64,000 nucleotides of DNA from a bacterium (lineage in GTDB: Bacteria; Electryoneota; RPQS01): positions 434,001 through 498,000 of the forward strand of contig JADJCU010000001.1 of assembly GCA_016703065.1 (NCBI GenBank), written 5' to 3'. The notes below the pieces were generated by a model. It was given only the letters and a program-made list of their open reading frames with translations, was not told where the DNA came from and did no database searches. Each line of letters opens with the position of its first letter. The stretch's first letter is position 1. The position numbers were made by a program, and so were the translations under genes. This document shows, one piece after another, positions 26,101-33,870 of the stretch.

Positions 26101-28942
26101 GGCGCATGAAGCCGTCATTAAGATAGTACTCGTCGGCATCAGGACGCATGTCCTGTTTCCAGCGCGAGAGGAGCAGGCGGTAGTTTGCGCCGCTTTTGTC
26201 GTGGCTCGTTACAGATTTTGATTCATGATGATAGATACGGCTTTGCGGGCAATAGAAGACCTTGCGCCGGGTGCGCGTGACTTTCAGGCAAAGGTCGATA
26301 TCTTCACACGAGTTTACATAACTTTCGTCGAAACCGCCAACTTCCATAAAGAGCTGCCGCCAGATTGTGAGACAGCTCCCCGCGATGAACTGAAATTCGC
26401 GCGGTTTGTTGACGACCGGATGATCGGCGGGCAGTTGGTTGTTATAGATGCTATGGACTTGACCCTGTTCGTCGCAGACGATGCCGGCTTGCTGAACTTG
26501 TCCGGTCTCCGGGAAGATTTGCAGATTGCCGACAATGCCGATGCTGCGATCTTCGGTGATGATCTTAATCATCGCGTCGAGCCAGCCGGGCAGGACTTCG
26601 GTGTCGTTGTTCAGGAAGACAACAATCTGACCGGCCGCGGCGCGCGCGCCGTCGTTGCAGGAGCGGGCAAATCCATAGTTGCGGTCATGTTCGAGCACCG
26701 TCACGCGCTCACCGAGCGACAGCAGGTAGTCGCGCGTGCCGTCGGTAGAACCGTCGTTGACGACAATTACCTCCAACGGCGTAAGCTCCGGCGTATTGAA
26801 GATGGACTCCAAACACGAGCGTGTGTAGCGGAGATTGTTGAACACAGGAATGACCACGGACGCGAGAGGTTTTTGCTTCGGTAAGACGCTCGCGTCGGGA
26901 GTCGCAACGAATATGAACTGCTGTGCCGTCAATTCGTTCAGGTCCTGCGGAGTTACGTCGCGCAGAACCAGTCCACCGAGGTCTACCGTCACAGGCTCGC
27001 GCGGTTGCGCCTGCATTTGCTGTTCGAAGAGCGGATCGCGCACCGTCTCAACAAGTTCCGCGCGCAGGCCGGCTTGTGCGAAGAGGCGCACCATGTCGTC
27101 ACGCGCGAAGAAGCGGAGATGAGTGCTGTCAAGAATTCCGAACTCCTGATAGCTCCAGGACCCTTCAAGCAGTTTACCGATCACACCGAGGTTGCGCACA
27201 TTGGGCAGGCTCGCGATCACGCAACCTGACGGCTTGAGATGGCGCATGAGCTTTTTCAGTGTGTTCCACGGATCGATCAAGTGTTCAAGCACGTCGCCGA
27301 AGAGAATACAATCGAAGGCATGCGGCGCAAACGGAAGCGCGTCGGCCTCGACATCAAGAACATGCACTTCCGTAAGCACTTGACGCGCGACGTTGGCCAC
27401 TTCCGGATGGATCTCGATGCCTGTTACGCGCGCGCCGGTAAGCTGCGCAATCAGCGCGCCGGTGGCGCCGTTCCCACAACCGACGTCCAACACGTCACGA
27501 GCGGTACGGGGCACGCGCTCGGCGAGGTTGCGGCGCGCATTGGCGTAGTAGTAGTCAGGCTTGAGAGTCTGTTTCTCCACCTTCGTCTGTCCTTTCCGTT
27601 GTGTTGCGGGACGGCCATCCCATGCAGCGAGCGTCATGTGCGGCTGGTCGAGCAGATGCTCGTAGTAGCCTTCGTTGGCGTGCTTCGGATCTTTTTGTTT
27701 GTTCCAATGATATTTGCGCAGGCGATCCTCGGGGAACATATAGCCGAGGTGTTCGATCTTGATGTCCGCGCGGATTCGTTCGCCTTGCAGATTCTGCGGC
27801 GTACGCTCGCAATGCAAGTTGCCGCCGTGCAGAGTCGGTTCGAATGTCAGGTCGCTCCAGCTTTGCGTGACCGGGCGACAGAGGCAGGGGTGGAAGATGC
27901 CGGTGTAGATTCCGTCAGTCCGGTAGTGGCGGCGGTCGTTCCAGAGATAGAGAAACTCGAAGTCTATTTGTGACACATTGACGGAGCAGGCGCGTATCTG
28001 ATCGAGCATGCGCTGCGGCGCCGTCGTCTCAAGCAGCTCGTCGCCATCGATGCAGAGCATCCAGTCGAACGGATATTCCTTGGCCATCGCGAACATGCGA
28101 TTCTTATCCCGCGCTTTGTCCGTTTGTGTCTCTTCGCAGCGCTGATAGGCTACTACGGCCGGATGAACCTGACAAATTTCGGGCGTCTTGTCGGTAGAAC
28201 TGTCGTCATAGACGACAATTCCGTCACAGATACGAGCAGCATTGTCGAGCACTTCCCGCAGCCAGCGATCTTCATTGCGGATGTTCATCATCGCGTAGAT
28301 CACAGGATGCCTGGTGTGGACGCGATTGGACGCGCAGGTGTGCAAGAACCCGTTCTTGACGGTCGTTTCGACCGTGTCGAAGAAGAGCGCCAGCGTTTCG
28401 TTAAACGCCTCTGCTGTCCAGGGGCGGGCGAACTCGGGATGATAGAACGCCAAATCGTCCGGCAGAGTCAGCAGCAGTTTACCGTTGTTGGCAAGCAGCC
28501 TCGCGCATTCTTTGACGAGTGGAGTTGTGTGTTCAAGCTCGTTTAGAATTCCGGTGATGATGATTCCGTCAAACGCCGCGTCGGCAAACGGAAGGTGCGC
28601 GCCCTTCGCCAGTGCGGCATGCAGGCGCGCCGACTGTGAGCGGGGCAGGGTGCGCCGAACGTCTTCAGTTGCGGCAAGTGCGAGCGGCGACCAATCACAT
28701 AATGTCACTGCAAAGCCAGTGTCCGCAAGCGCCGCCAGCGCAGCACTGCGGCCATTTCCCAAGATCAGGACTCGCGCTTCCGGTTTGAGCGAGGCCTTTG
28801 CTGAGTCAACCAGCCCGGTGGGAGTGGCTGACGATGTGCCGAGGAAAGCAGACTGGGGTAGATTAGCGGACGCAAAGAGCAGGTCGCGACGCTGCTTCAG
28901 AACTTCGAACGGGTCTTTGCGGAACTCAGCCGTTGTGGACAT
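23132..28942 (-). CDS. Seven-module methyltransferase/glycosyltransferase fusion protein
   Basis: 1,936-aa cytoplasmic protein, no signal peptide or membrane segment. Order of modules: SAM methyltransferase-like domain (about 60-200, VLILGNGRSAALAAL); GT2 domain (about 215-450, MMNIRNEDRWLREVLDNA, YDDSSTDKT, LCIDGDELLE); class I methyltransferase (about 475-640, VLDVGCGNGATGALIAQ, FGDVLEHL); GT2 domain (about 700-960, SVVIPVFNNLRYTRSCLE, VVNDGSTDGT, FLNNDTEVLPGW); GT4/GT1 domain (about 985-1330, ITTFGMMDPHKGVLELIE, FEGSACLTRALATGRPVV); methyltransferase (about 1370-1510, ILEIGPANGY, MSPEIFEHVEW); and a second GT4 domain (about 1560-1920, FVHAGDLAAARNLRL, SLQEGLSLEQVNALACGTPV). Such fusions build and cap extracellular or lipopolysaccharide-type glycans. 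AAGG lies about seven bases before the ATG. Long antisense frames across it are shadows. Confidence 0.88.
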   Translation of the reverse strand: MSTTAEFRKDPFEVLKQRRDLLFASANLPQSAFLGTSSATPTGLVDSAKASLKPEARVLILGNGRSAALAALADTGFAVTLCDWSPLALAATEDVRRTLPRSQSARLHAALAKGAHLPFADAAFDGIIITGILNELEHTTPLVKECARLLANNGKLLLTLPDDLAFYHPEFARPWTAEAFNETLALFFDTVETTVKNGFLHTCASNRVHTRHPVIYAMMNIRNEDRWLREVLDNAARICDGIVVYDDSSTDKTPEICQVHPAVVAYQRCEETQTDKARDKNRMFAMAKEYPFDWMLCIDGDELLETTAPQRMLDQIRACSVNVSQIDFEFLYLWNDRRHYRTDGIYTGIFHPCLCRPVTQSWSDLTFEPTLHGGNLHCERTPQNLQGERIRADIKIEHLGYMFPEDRLRKYHWNKQKDPKHANEGYYEHLLDQPHMTLAAWDGRPATQRKGQTKVEKQTLKPDYYYANARRNLAERVPRTARDVLDVGCGNGATGALIAQLTGARVTGIEIHPEVANVARQVLTEVHVLDVEADALPFAPHAFDCILFGDVLEHLIDPWNTLKKLMRHLKPSGCVIASLPNVRNLGVIGKLLEGSWSYQEFGILDSTHLRFFARDDMVRLFAQAGLRAELVETVRDPLFEQQMQAQPREPVTVDLGGLVLRDVTPQDLNELTAQQFIFVATPDASVLPKQKPLASVVIPVFNNLRYTRSCLESIFNTPELTPLEVIVVNDGSTDGTRDYLLSLGERVTVLEHDRNYGFARSCNDGARAAAGQIVVFLNNDTEVLPGWLDAMIKIITEDRSIGIVGNLQIFPETGQVQQAGIVCDEQGQVHSIYNNQLPADHPVVNKPREFQFIAGSCLTIWRQLFMEVGGFDESYVNSCEDIDLCLKVTRTRRKVFYCPQSRIYHHESKSVTSHDKSGANYRLLLSRWKQDMRPDADEYYLNDGFMRLSDGRIIPLENEAPKAAVQNGVRLALLTTYHQRCGLAIYAEQMCSAVAAQGNVPLVLAEQTTERTASDEPNVLRCWTREANGGKDIVSHLLKHGSNVLHVNHGGIFALDGWLLDVLKQARAHGIRIVTTFHATETRDERLAEIARYSDSCWVHHPQNVVELVALGAPPQRIQVMPMPLDEIKATDVTEAKLALGWDPARKVITTFGMMDPHKGVLELIESMPELGAMVDAKLLIVGTSHPNSEVGANYVTQCRNRVDELNLVRNVEFITRFVADDELTDTLQASDVIVLNYQSRRFEGSACLTRALATGRPVVTSDAPALDIAAPVTARTTEQFNLSRAIYRALTNPFLTRSLLDSLTQYAGQVNWNATASRLLADYRQVFETEPACTTDLLKFYATHPDEIYTEALQRERVRWLASKAEGMILEIGPANGYVVDFCNGHEAVDIYRERIDVASALRPRVKFSYGNVVTGLPYPDKQFDTVMSPEIFEHVEWEQAIVALKECMRVGRRVLITIPNADKPDYNPDLVHNPEHRWLVTRQLVDGWLQGAGAIDYELDCSNDLDFYLIDINSAATTPNVRVTPRAQKLPHFEVTPGPNAQLAIEASLLTDERGLAGETGRYFLELLNNVREVRTEWQLLLVSPKPDLLKQKLSQAGVQSAYRVITWNELSSSEADALFLPNPTCDDTPEFIRIAKESGMTVVCSMNDLIPLAFPQYYLTSDPLARDRYVASLRALSESCDIFYCTTQATLTEMQIRMGMPLARLRVLHGGPTIPAADVNPRYESAELQTALGTGTPFFVHAGDLAAARNLRLIMLACQQIRRTTAPDMKLVLVCPLDSKSVEQIKSAMKRDGVDPALLIVAPNPNDADSVKLFSGATAYLSPSLQEGLSLEQVNALACGTPVIAGDTPSQRETCGDGALYVDPTDVGAVTTAMRMLLEDGQLRGSLREMARGERPRYDWRRSAEKLAVYLTEQLVKQGRRSMAARPVPTAKS

Positions 28943-29161
28943 GGGAGACCTTCATGGGTCAGGTGCGATGTTCTTGAATTTGGGGAATACGCATAGCATT
29001 GAGCAAGGAATGTACCAGCGTCACATGTAGTTTTGCATATTGTTTATAATGGAATTAATTTGATTTCATCGATTGCCTGGGCAGAATATTCCGGATGCGA
29101 TCGGTGGGGCGGTCCGCTTTGTGTAGGACCGTACTTGCAGGCAGGTTGGTGACATAGTCTC

Positions 29162-29190
29162 TTGACAAATGTGAATCTTTTCACTTTATT
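29162..29190 (+). promoter_or_regulatory. Promoter of the octaheme cytochrome gene with CRP/FNR-type operator
   Basis: TTGACA (29162-29167), a 17-base spacer and TTTATT (29185-29190), about 50 bases before the ATG. The spacer contains TGTGA-ATCTTT-TCACT (29170-29185), matching nine of ten positions of the CRP-family half-sites TGTGA-N6-TCACA. Binding between -35 and -10 would normally repress; if another promoter is used it could activate. The rest of the gap 28943-29239 holds nothing recognised. Confidence 0.55.
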
Positions 29191-29239
29191 TTGGACATAT
29201 TAGTCCGCTTTATCCGACAAACAACTCTGGGTTCTTATC

Positions 29240-30469
29240 ATGTATCGTCTTATCATTGCCTTAACTCTGCTCTGTGGTCAGTTGGCGTTCGCGCAATCTG
29301 ACAAGTGTATCAGCTGTCACACCACAACTACTCCAGGCGCGGTCGCCGATTGGAAGCTCTCAAAGCACGCTGAGAACGGGATAACGTGCGACGTGTGCCA
29401 CGGTTCCGACCACCAGAACGCAGAAAACTTCAAGCTGGCCAAGCTACCCACCCCGGCGACCTGTAATCAATGCCATGAAGAGCAGGTCACGCAATTCTCA
29501 CGCGGCAAACACGCTCTTGCTTGGGCTGCGCAAAACGCCATGCCCACGATTCATTGGCAACCAATGAGCCTCATTGACGGCATGAAAGGCTGCGGCGCTT
29601 GCCACAAGATCGGCTTGAAGAGTGACGAGGAAATTCGTAAACTGAAGGAAACCGAATCCGGTCACGGCGTCGCGTCGTGCGATGCCTGTCATACTCGGCA
29701 CACGTTTTCGGTTGCAGAAGCACGAGAGCCGCAGGCCTGCCAAACGTGCCACATGGGCTTTGATCACCCGCAATGGGAGATGTACTCGTCGTCGAAACAC
29801 GGCGTGCGTCACGGCCTGAAGCAACTTGGTATTTTGCCGGAAACGGCAGCCGCGCCGACATGTCAGGATTGTCACATGCAGGATGGCAATCACGAAGTAC
29901 GAACGTCGTGGGGCTTCCTCGCGGTGCGCCTTCCCATGCCCGAGGATTCGCAGTGGACGGCCGATCGCGTGGCAATCTTGCAGGCGCTTGGCGTGCTCGA
30001 CCCGACGGGCACTCCGACCGCTCGCCTTGACGCCGTAAAAGGTGCGGATATCGCGCGCCTCACACAGGAAGATTTTGACCGCGAGCGCAACAAGATGATC
30101 GCGACGTGCTCAAAGTGCCACGCAGAGTCCTGGGCAAAGGGCGAACTGGCCAAGGGCGACGACATGATCAAACAGGCTGATCACCTGATGGCTGAAGCGA
30201 TTCGCATTGTGGCTGGTCTCTATGAAGACGGCTTACTCGCGAAGCCAGCAAACTACTCGCACAACTTTCCCGATCTGCTTACGTTCCATGACGCGCCGAC
30301 AGGAATCGAACAGACTCTGTTTGTGATGTTCCTCGAACACAGAATGCGCACGTTCCAGGGAACTTTCCATGCAAATCCTGACTATGCTCTATGGTACGGA
30401 TGGAGCGAAATGCAGCGAGATCTGACCGATATCAAAGAGCGCGCCGCAGAGCTGCGCAAGAAGAACTAA
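29240..30469 (+). CDS. Octaheme c-type cytochrome, hydroxylamine oxidoreductase (HAO) family
   Basis: 409 aa with signal peptide (1-18, LCGQLAFA-QS) and eight CxxCH heme c motifs: CISCH (23), CDVCH (50), CNQCH (75), CGACH (118), CDACH (147), CQTCH (167), CQDCH (208) and CSKCH (290). Spacing, the HGVRHG histidines and the C-terminal helical bundle (residues 300-409) match the HAO/octaheme nitrite reductase family, and the length fits the shorter bacterial HaoA-like enzymes. Substrate could be hydroxylamine, nitrite or nitric oxide; direction of catalysis cannot be read here. Located in the periplasm. It is followed after 18 bases by a hemerythrin/PAS protein, probably its co-transcribed partner or sensor. 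The upstream palindrome suggests control by a CRP/FNR-type regulator, as for respiratory genes. Confidence 0.88.
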   Translation: MYRLIIALTLLCGQLAFAQSDKCISCHTTTTPGAVADWKLSKHAENGITCDVCHGSDHQNAENFKLAKLPTPATCNQCHEEQVTQFSRGKHALAWAAQNAMPTIHWQPMSLIDGMKGCGACHKIGLKSDEEIRKLKETESGHGVASCDACHTRHTFSVAEAREPQACQTCHMGFDHPQWEMYSSSKHGVRHGLKQLGILPETAAAPTCQDCHMQDGNHEVRTSWGFLAVRLPMPEDSQWTADRVAILQALGVLDPTGTPTARLDAVKGADIARLTQEDFDRERNKMIATCSKCHAESWAKGELAKGDDMIKQADHLMAEAIRIVAGLYEDGLLAKPANYSHNFPDLLTFHDAPTGIEQTLFVMFLEHRMRTFQGTFHANPDYALWYGWSEMQRDLTDIKERAAELRKKN

Positions 30470-30487
30470 CAACATAAGAACTCCACT

Positions 30488-31966
30488 ATGCCGAACGACT
30501 CCGCACCGCTTCACTTGACACCCGCAACGAAAATTGGCGACCTGATTGCAGCTTATCCGTTTCTGATCGAAGAGCTGGGGAACTTCAATCCGCATTTCCA
30601 GGCGCTGCGCGATCCGATGATGCGGCAGATGATGGCCTCAGTAGCGACGCTCGAAATGGCCGCAATGCGCGGCGAAGTGGCCGTCGAAAAGATGACGCAG
30701 TTCATTGCCGGAGCGATTCAGAAGCACACTGGGAAAGTAATCATGCTGGATCAGCCTGCGCTGGAAGGCGTCAGCCAGACACGGCTGGAGGCTTTTCGCA
30801 GCATCATGGTCAAACTGCACGCCGGAGGCGACCTCGCGACAGCACAGCGGGAGTTCGCAGACGTCGTTCGCCAGTCGCTGCCCGGTGAGATTGCGGAGAT
30901 GGAACAGCATTTGATTCGCGAGGGAATTCCAGTTTCCGAGATCAAAAAGATGTGCGATGTGCATCTGCAAGTGGTCACGCCATCCTTGCAGAAGACGGAC
31001 ATTGCGGTACCTTCCGGACATCCGGTGCATTCGTTTGTCTCGGAAAACCGGTTGATCGAGTTGACCGTCTCCCACCTGCGTTCGGTACTTTCCGCAAACC
31101 AGGGACGCCCCTCACCGGAGTCGAATGCGGAAGCGTGGCGGGAGCTGGAAACGTATCTGGAGAAGCTCGCTGAGATAGACAAGCACTATCTGCGTAAAGA
31201 GCACCAGCTGTTCAGCCATCTTGAACGCTACGGCTTCACAGGAGCATCGGCGGTCATGTGGGCCACGCACGATGATATTCGCGCGCAGCTTAAAGACGCG
31301 CGCGAGGCCGTTGCGAAGAAGGACGCGGACTTTGTCGCGGCGAACCTTCCGTCGCTCCTGAGTTCCGTTTCCAGTATGGTGCAGAAGGAAGAAAGCATCC
31401 TGCTTCCGACTTCGCTGCGGCTACTCAAAGATGAGGATTGGATCACGATCAAGCGCGCCGAGCAAGAGATCGGTTACATGCAGTCGTTCGTACCGGGAAC
31501 GGACTGGGAGCACGCAAGGAGCAGTTTGAAAACACCGACGGCGGCAGGCGACGGCATTCTGAACATGAACGTCGGCGGGCTGACATTGGAGCAGGTGAAT
31601 CTGCTTCTAACACATCTACCGGTGGAGCTGTCGTTCGTCGACGAGACAGACACGGTCCGGTTCTACTCGAATCAGCCGCACAAGATTTTCGCCCGCACGC
31701 CGGATGCGATTGGCCGGAGAGTTCAAAACTGTCATCCGCCGAAAAGTGTCCATCTGGTCAATCAGATTTTGTCTGACTTTCGACGCGGCAAACGGGATGT
31801 GGCCGAGTTCTGGATTCCATTCGGCGAGATGTTCGTGCATATTCGGTATTTCGCGATTCGGGATGCAAGCGGTACCTATCGCGGCTCACTGGAAGTTGTG
31901 CAGGATGTGTCGAAGATTCGCGCGCTCGAAGGCGAGCGGAGGCTGCTTCAAGAAGAGTCGAAGTAG
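30488..31966 (+). CDS. DUF1858-DUF438-hemerythrin-PAS protein
   Basis: 492-aa cytoplasmic protein. Domain order: DUF1858-like (about 8-75, TKIGDLIAAYPFLIEELGNF), DUF438 (about 95-160, FRSIMVKLHAGGDLATAQRE, EMEQHLIREGIPVSEIKKMC), hemerythrin HHE four-helix bundle (about 165-320, with VSHLRSVL, IDKHYLRKEHQLFSHLERYG, MWATHDDIRAQL and QKEESILLP supplying His/Glu ligands for a di-iron centre), and a C-terminal PAS domain (about 365-480, LLTHLPVELSFVDETDTVRF, FARTPDAIGRRVQNCHP, ASGTYRGSLEVVQDVSKIR). The family is associated with sensing or handling O2/NO. It follows the octaheme cytochrome by 18 bases and ends at a strong terminator, so the two form an operon likely devoted to nitrogen-oxide respiration or stress; this role is inference. 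Confidence 0.88.
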   Translation: MPNDSAPLHLTPATKIGDLIAAYPFLIEELGNFNPHFQALRDPMMRQMMASVATLEMAAMRGEVAVEKMTQFIAGAIQKHTGKVIMLDQPALEGVSQTRLEAFRSIMVKLHAGGDLATAQREFADVVRQSLPGEIAEMEQHLIREGIPVSEIKKMCDVHLQVVTPSLQKTDIAVPSGHPVHSFVSENRLIELTVSHLRSVLSANQGRPSPESNAEAWRELETYLEKLAEIDKHYLRKEHQLFSHLERYGFTGASAVMWATHDDIRAQLKDAREAVAKKDADFVAANLPSLLSSVSSMVQKEESILLPTSLRLLKDEDWITIKRAEQEIGYMQSFVPGTDWEHARSSLKTPTAAGDGILNMNVGGLTLEQVNLLLTHLPVELSFVDETDTVRFYSNQPHKIFARTPDAIGRRVQNCHPPKSVHLVNQILSDFRRGKRDVAEFWIPFGEMFVHIRYFAIRDASGTYRGSLEVVQDVSKIRALEGERRLLQEESK

Positions 31967-31992
31967 AGAATTCATCGCAGCAACTGAAATGA

Positions 31993-32026
31993 GAAACGGC
32001 GGCCCATCCGGGTCGCCGTTTCTTTT
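31993..32026 (+). terminator. Rho-independent terminator
   Basis: GAAACGGCG (31993-32001) pairs with CGCCGTTTC (32014-32022), followed by TTTT; ends the cytochrome/hemerythrin operon. Confidence 0.85.
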
Positions 32027-32042
32027 CGTGTGTCCACATGTA

Positions 32043-33617
32043 TTACAGAAAGCGGTCGCCGCCGTTTCGCGCGATATACCCTTTCACGTTTACTTTGCGC
32101 GCGGTGTTCGCGCTGCTCATGTAGCGAACTTGTCCGAAGATGGGCCGCTCGGGAAACCACGGACGATCATAGCGGCCAAGACACCATAGAATTCCCGAAT
32201 AGGAGTTTGGATCGCGGCCGTCGAGAGCCCACTTGTCATTAAGTTCAATCATGACTTCGAGCGCGGCTTCCGGTGATGTTGACCACTCGAGGATCTTCTT
32301 GCCCCAAAGCATGCGCAGATAGTTGTGAATGCGCCCCTCTGTTCGCAGCTGCATTTGTGCCGCGTTCCACAGCGGGTCGTGCGTGGCTGCCTGCTCGAAT
32401 TCAGCACGGGAGTAGCGCCAATCGCGTTTGTCGCCGCAGTGTTCCGCCAATGTTTTCAGCGCCCAAGGCGGAAGCGAGGAGTAGTCCTTGTAGTCTTCGC
32501 GAAGATGAGTGAAGTTGTATCCTATCTCGCGCCATGTGATGAGTTCATCGAGGAAACTCTCCGCGTTGCGGCTCATCCCCCACCACCCTTCTTTCTTGCC
32601 GGCGACACTCGTACTCAGTTTGCCTTCCGACCAGTCTTCCTGTTTCACAAGGTCGCGGAAGATGCGGTGTACCGAGAGGTGTCCGAAGTGCAGATACGGG
32701 CTCAAACCGCTCGACCAATCCATGTCAGGATCGTTGCGGTCATCGGCGTAGTGCGAGAGCTTCCTGGTTAGGAATGCCGTGAGAGTGTGTTCTGCGGCCG
32801 TCGAACCACCGGACATCGCAGCGGGCTCGACCGAGTGCAGCAGCGGCAGATTGCGCATCCAGCCGCGCTCGGCAAGCAGGCGCTCAGGCTGCGCCGGAGG
32901 CCAGACGGCGCGCAACTGCTCTGGGAGTTTTAGCGCCGGGAGCTTGGCATGTTTCAGCGGGTCGTGAGCGGGAAACGTATTCAGATGCGCGCGGAACGTG
33001 CGCTGGAGATAGCGACGAAAGGCAAACGCAGTGGGAAATGTAATCTCCGCAGCCCGCAGGGGCAGCAATCCGCACGAGTCAACTGCCTCCAGTTTGCACG
33101 GGAAGTCGCGGGCCGCGTCGCGAATTAGATCGCGGTGCATAGCCATTGGAAAGTCATCGACTACGACCACGCAAGCCAGAGTTGCCAAAGCCCGCAGCAG
33201 GTCACCGCGTTCACCGGGGATCCGCTCTACAAATGGATAGTAGGTGACCGGCTTTCCGCGCAAGCGCGACGCATTGTCCGCCATCCCTTGCAGCAGAAAC
33301 ATGTGCTGGCGCGGGCTCGCATAATCATACACAAGCGTGACGGACTCAAGTATCAGCAGTGGGCGGTGGAGCTTCCGAGCCCATTCGACCGCCCGTTCCA
33401 GGCCGAAGTGGTCGGTTACACGGCGCTGGGCGAGCATCCAATAGAGAACAAACTGACCGTCCGAGATAACCGGCTGACAGTTTTCGACGGACACACGTAA
33501 TGGATCGGCTGTTGATGAATACTGGGTAATCACGTTTGGCGGCGAGTTCGGTGAGGTAACTGGGGATTGACGAGTCGGACTATTCCTGTCGGCGGGGCAT
33601 TTATGTTTTGACTTCAT
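32043..33617 (-). CDS. phr: Class II deoxyribodipyrimidine (CPD) photolyase
   Basis: Light-driven, FAD-dependent repair of cyclobutane pyrimidine dimers. N-terminal alpha/beta domain starts with SDGQFVLYWMLAQRRVTDHF; the C-terminal FAD domain carries GGSTAAEHTLTAFL, SGLSPYLHFGHLSVHRIF, ELITWREIGYNF, HDPLWNAAQMQL and IHNYLRMLWGKKILEW, the last two typical of class II enzymes, then DPNSYSGILWCLGRYDRPW. Start is uncertain: the frame is open to 33704, ATG at 33617 gives 524 aa, and GTG at 33533 gives 496 aa, closer to the usual 440-490; none has a good ribosome site. It is convergent with the hemerythrin gene and shares its terminator region. Confidence 0.92.
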   Translation of the reverse strand: MKSKHKCPADRNSPTRQSPVTSPNSPPNVITQYSSTADPLRVSVENCQPVISDGQFVLYWMLAQRRVTDHFGLERAVEWARKLHRPLLILESVTLVYDYASPRQHMFLLQGMADNASRLRGKPVTYYPFVERIPGERGDLLRALATLACVVVVDDFPMAMHRDLIRDAARDFPCKLEAVDSCGLLPLRAAEITFPTAFAFRRYLQRTFRAHLNTFPAHDPLKHAKLPALKLPEQLRAVWPPAQPERLLAERGWMRNLPLLHSVEPAAMSGGSTAAEHTLTAFLTRKLSHYADDRNDPDMDWSSGLSPYLHFGHLSVHRIFRDLVKQEDWSEGKLSTSVAGKKEGWWGMSRNAESFLDELITWREIGYNFTHLREDYKDYSSLPPWALKTLAEHCGDKRDWRYSRAEFEQAATHDPLWNAAQMQLRTEGRIHNYLRMLWGKKILEWSTSPEAALEVMIELNDKWALDGRDPNSYSGILWCLGRYDRPWFPERPIFGQVRYMSSANTARKVNVKGYIARNGGDRFL

Positions 33618-33803
33618 GAGCGGCACCCGAGCGTGTGGGCGCATAGCATTGAGACAAGTACTTATTCTCAATTGGCCTGCCAAGTGGTTCGTGATGCTTT
33701 TCACATGCGCTCAGGTTTCATGTGGGGAAACAGCAATGCCTGTATATTTCATTTCGCAATAGGGCATGTCGGAAAGTGACTACATTTCTTTGCATCGAAG
33801 CCC

Positions 33804-33832
33804 TTGACAGTGGCTGTGTAAGTCCATACTTT
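33804..33832 (+). promoter_or_regulatory. Predicted sigma-70 type promoter of the C25 protease gene
   Basis: TTGACA (33804-33809), 17-base spacer, TACTTT (33827-33832); start codon 39 bases further on. Confidence 0.65.
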
Positions 33833-33870
33833 CAAATGTCTACACGATGAACATCACCTGGAGGTCTCCG

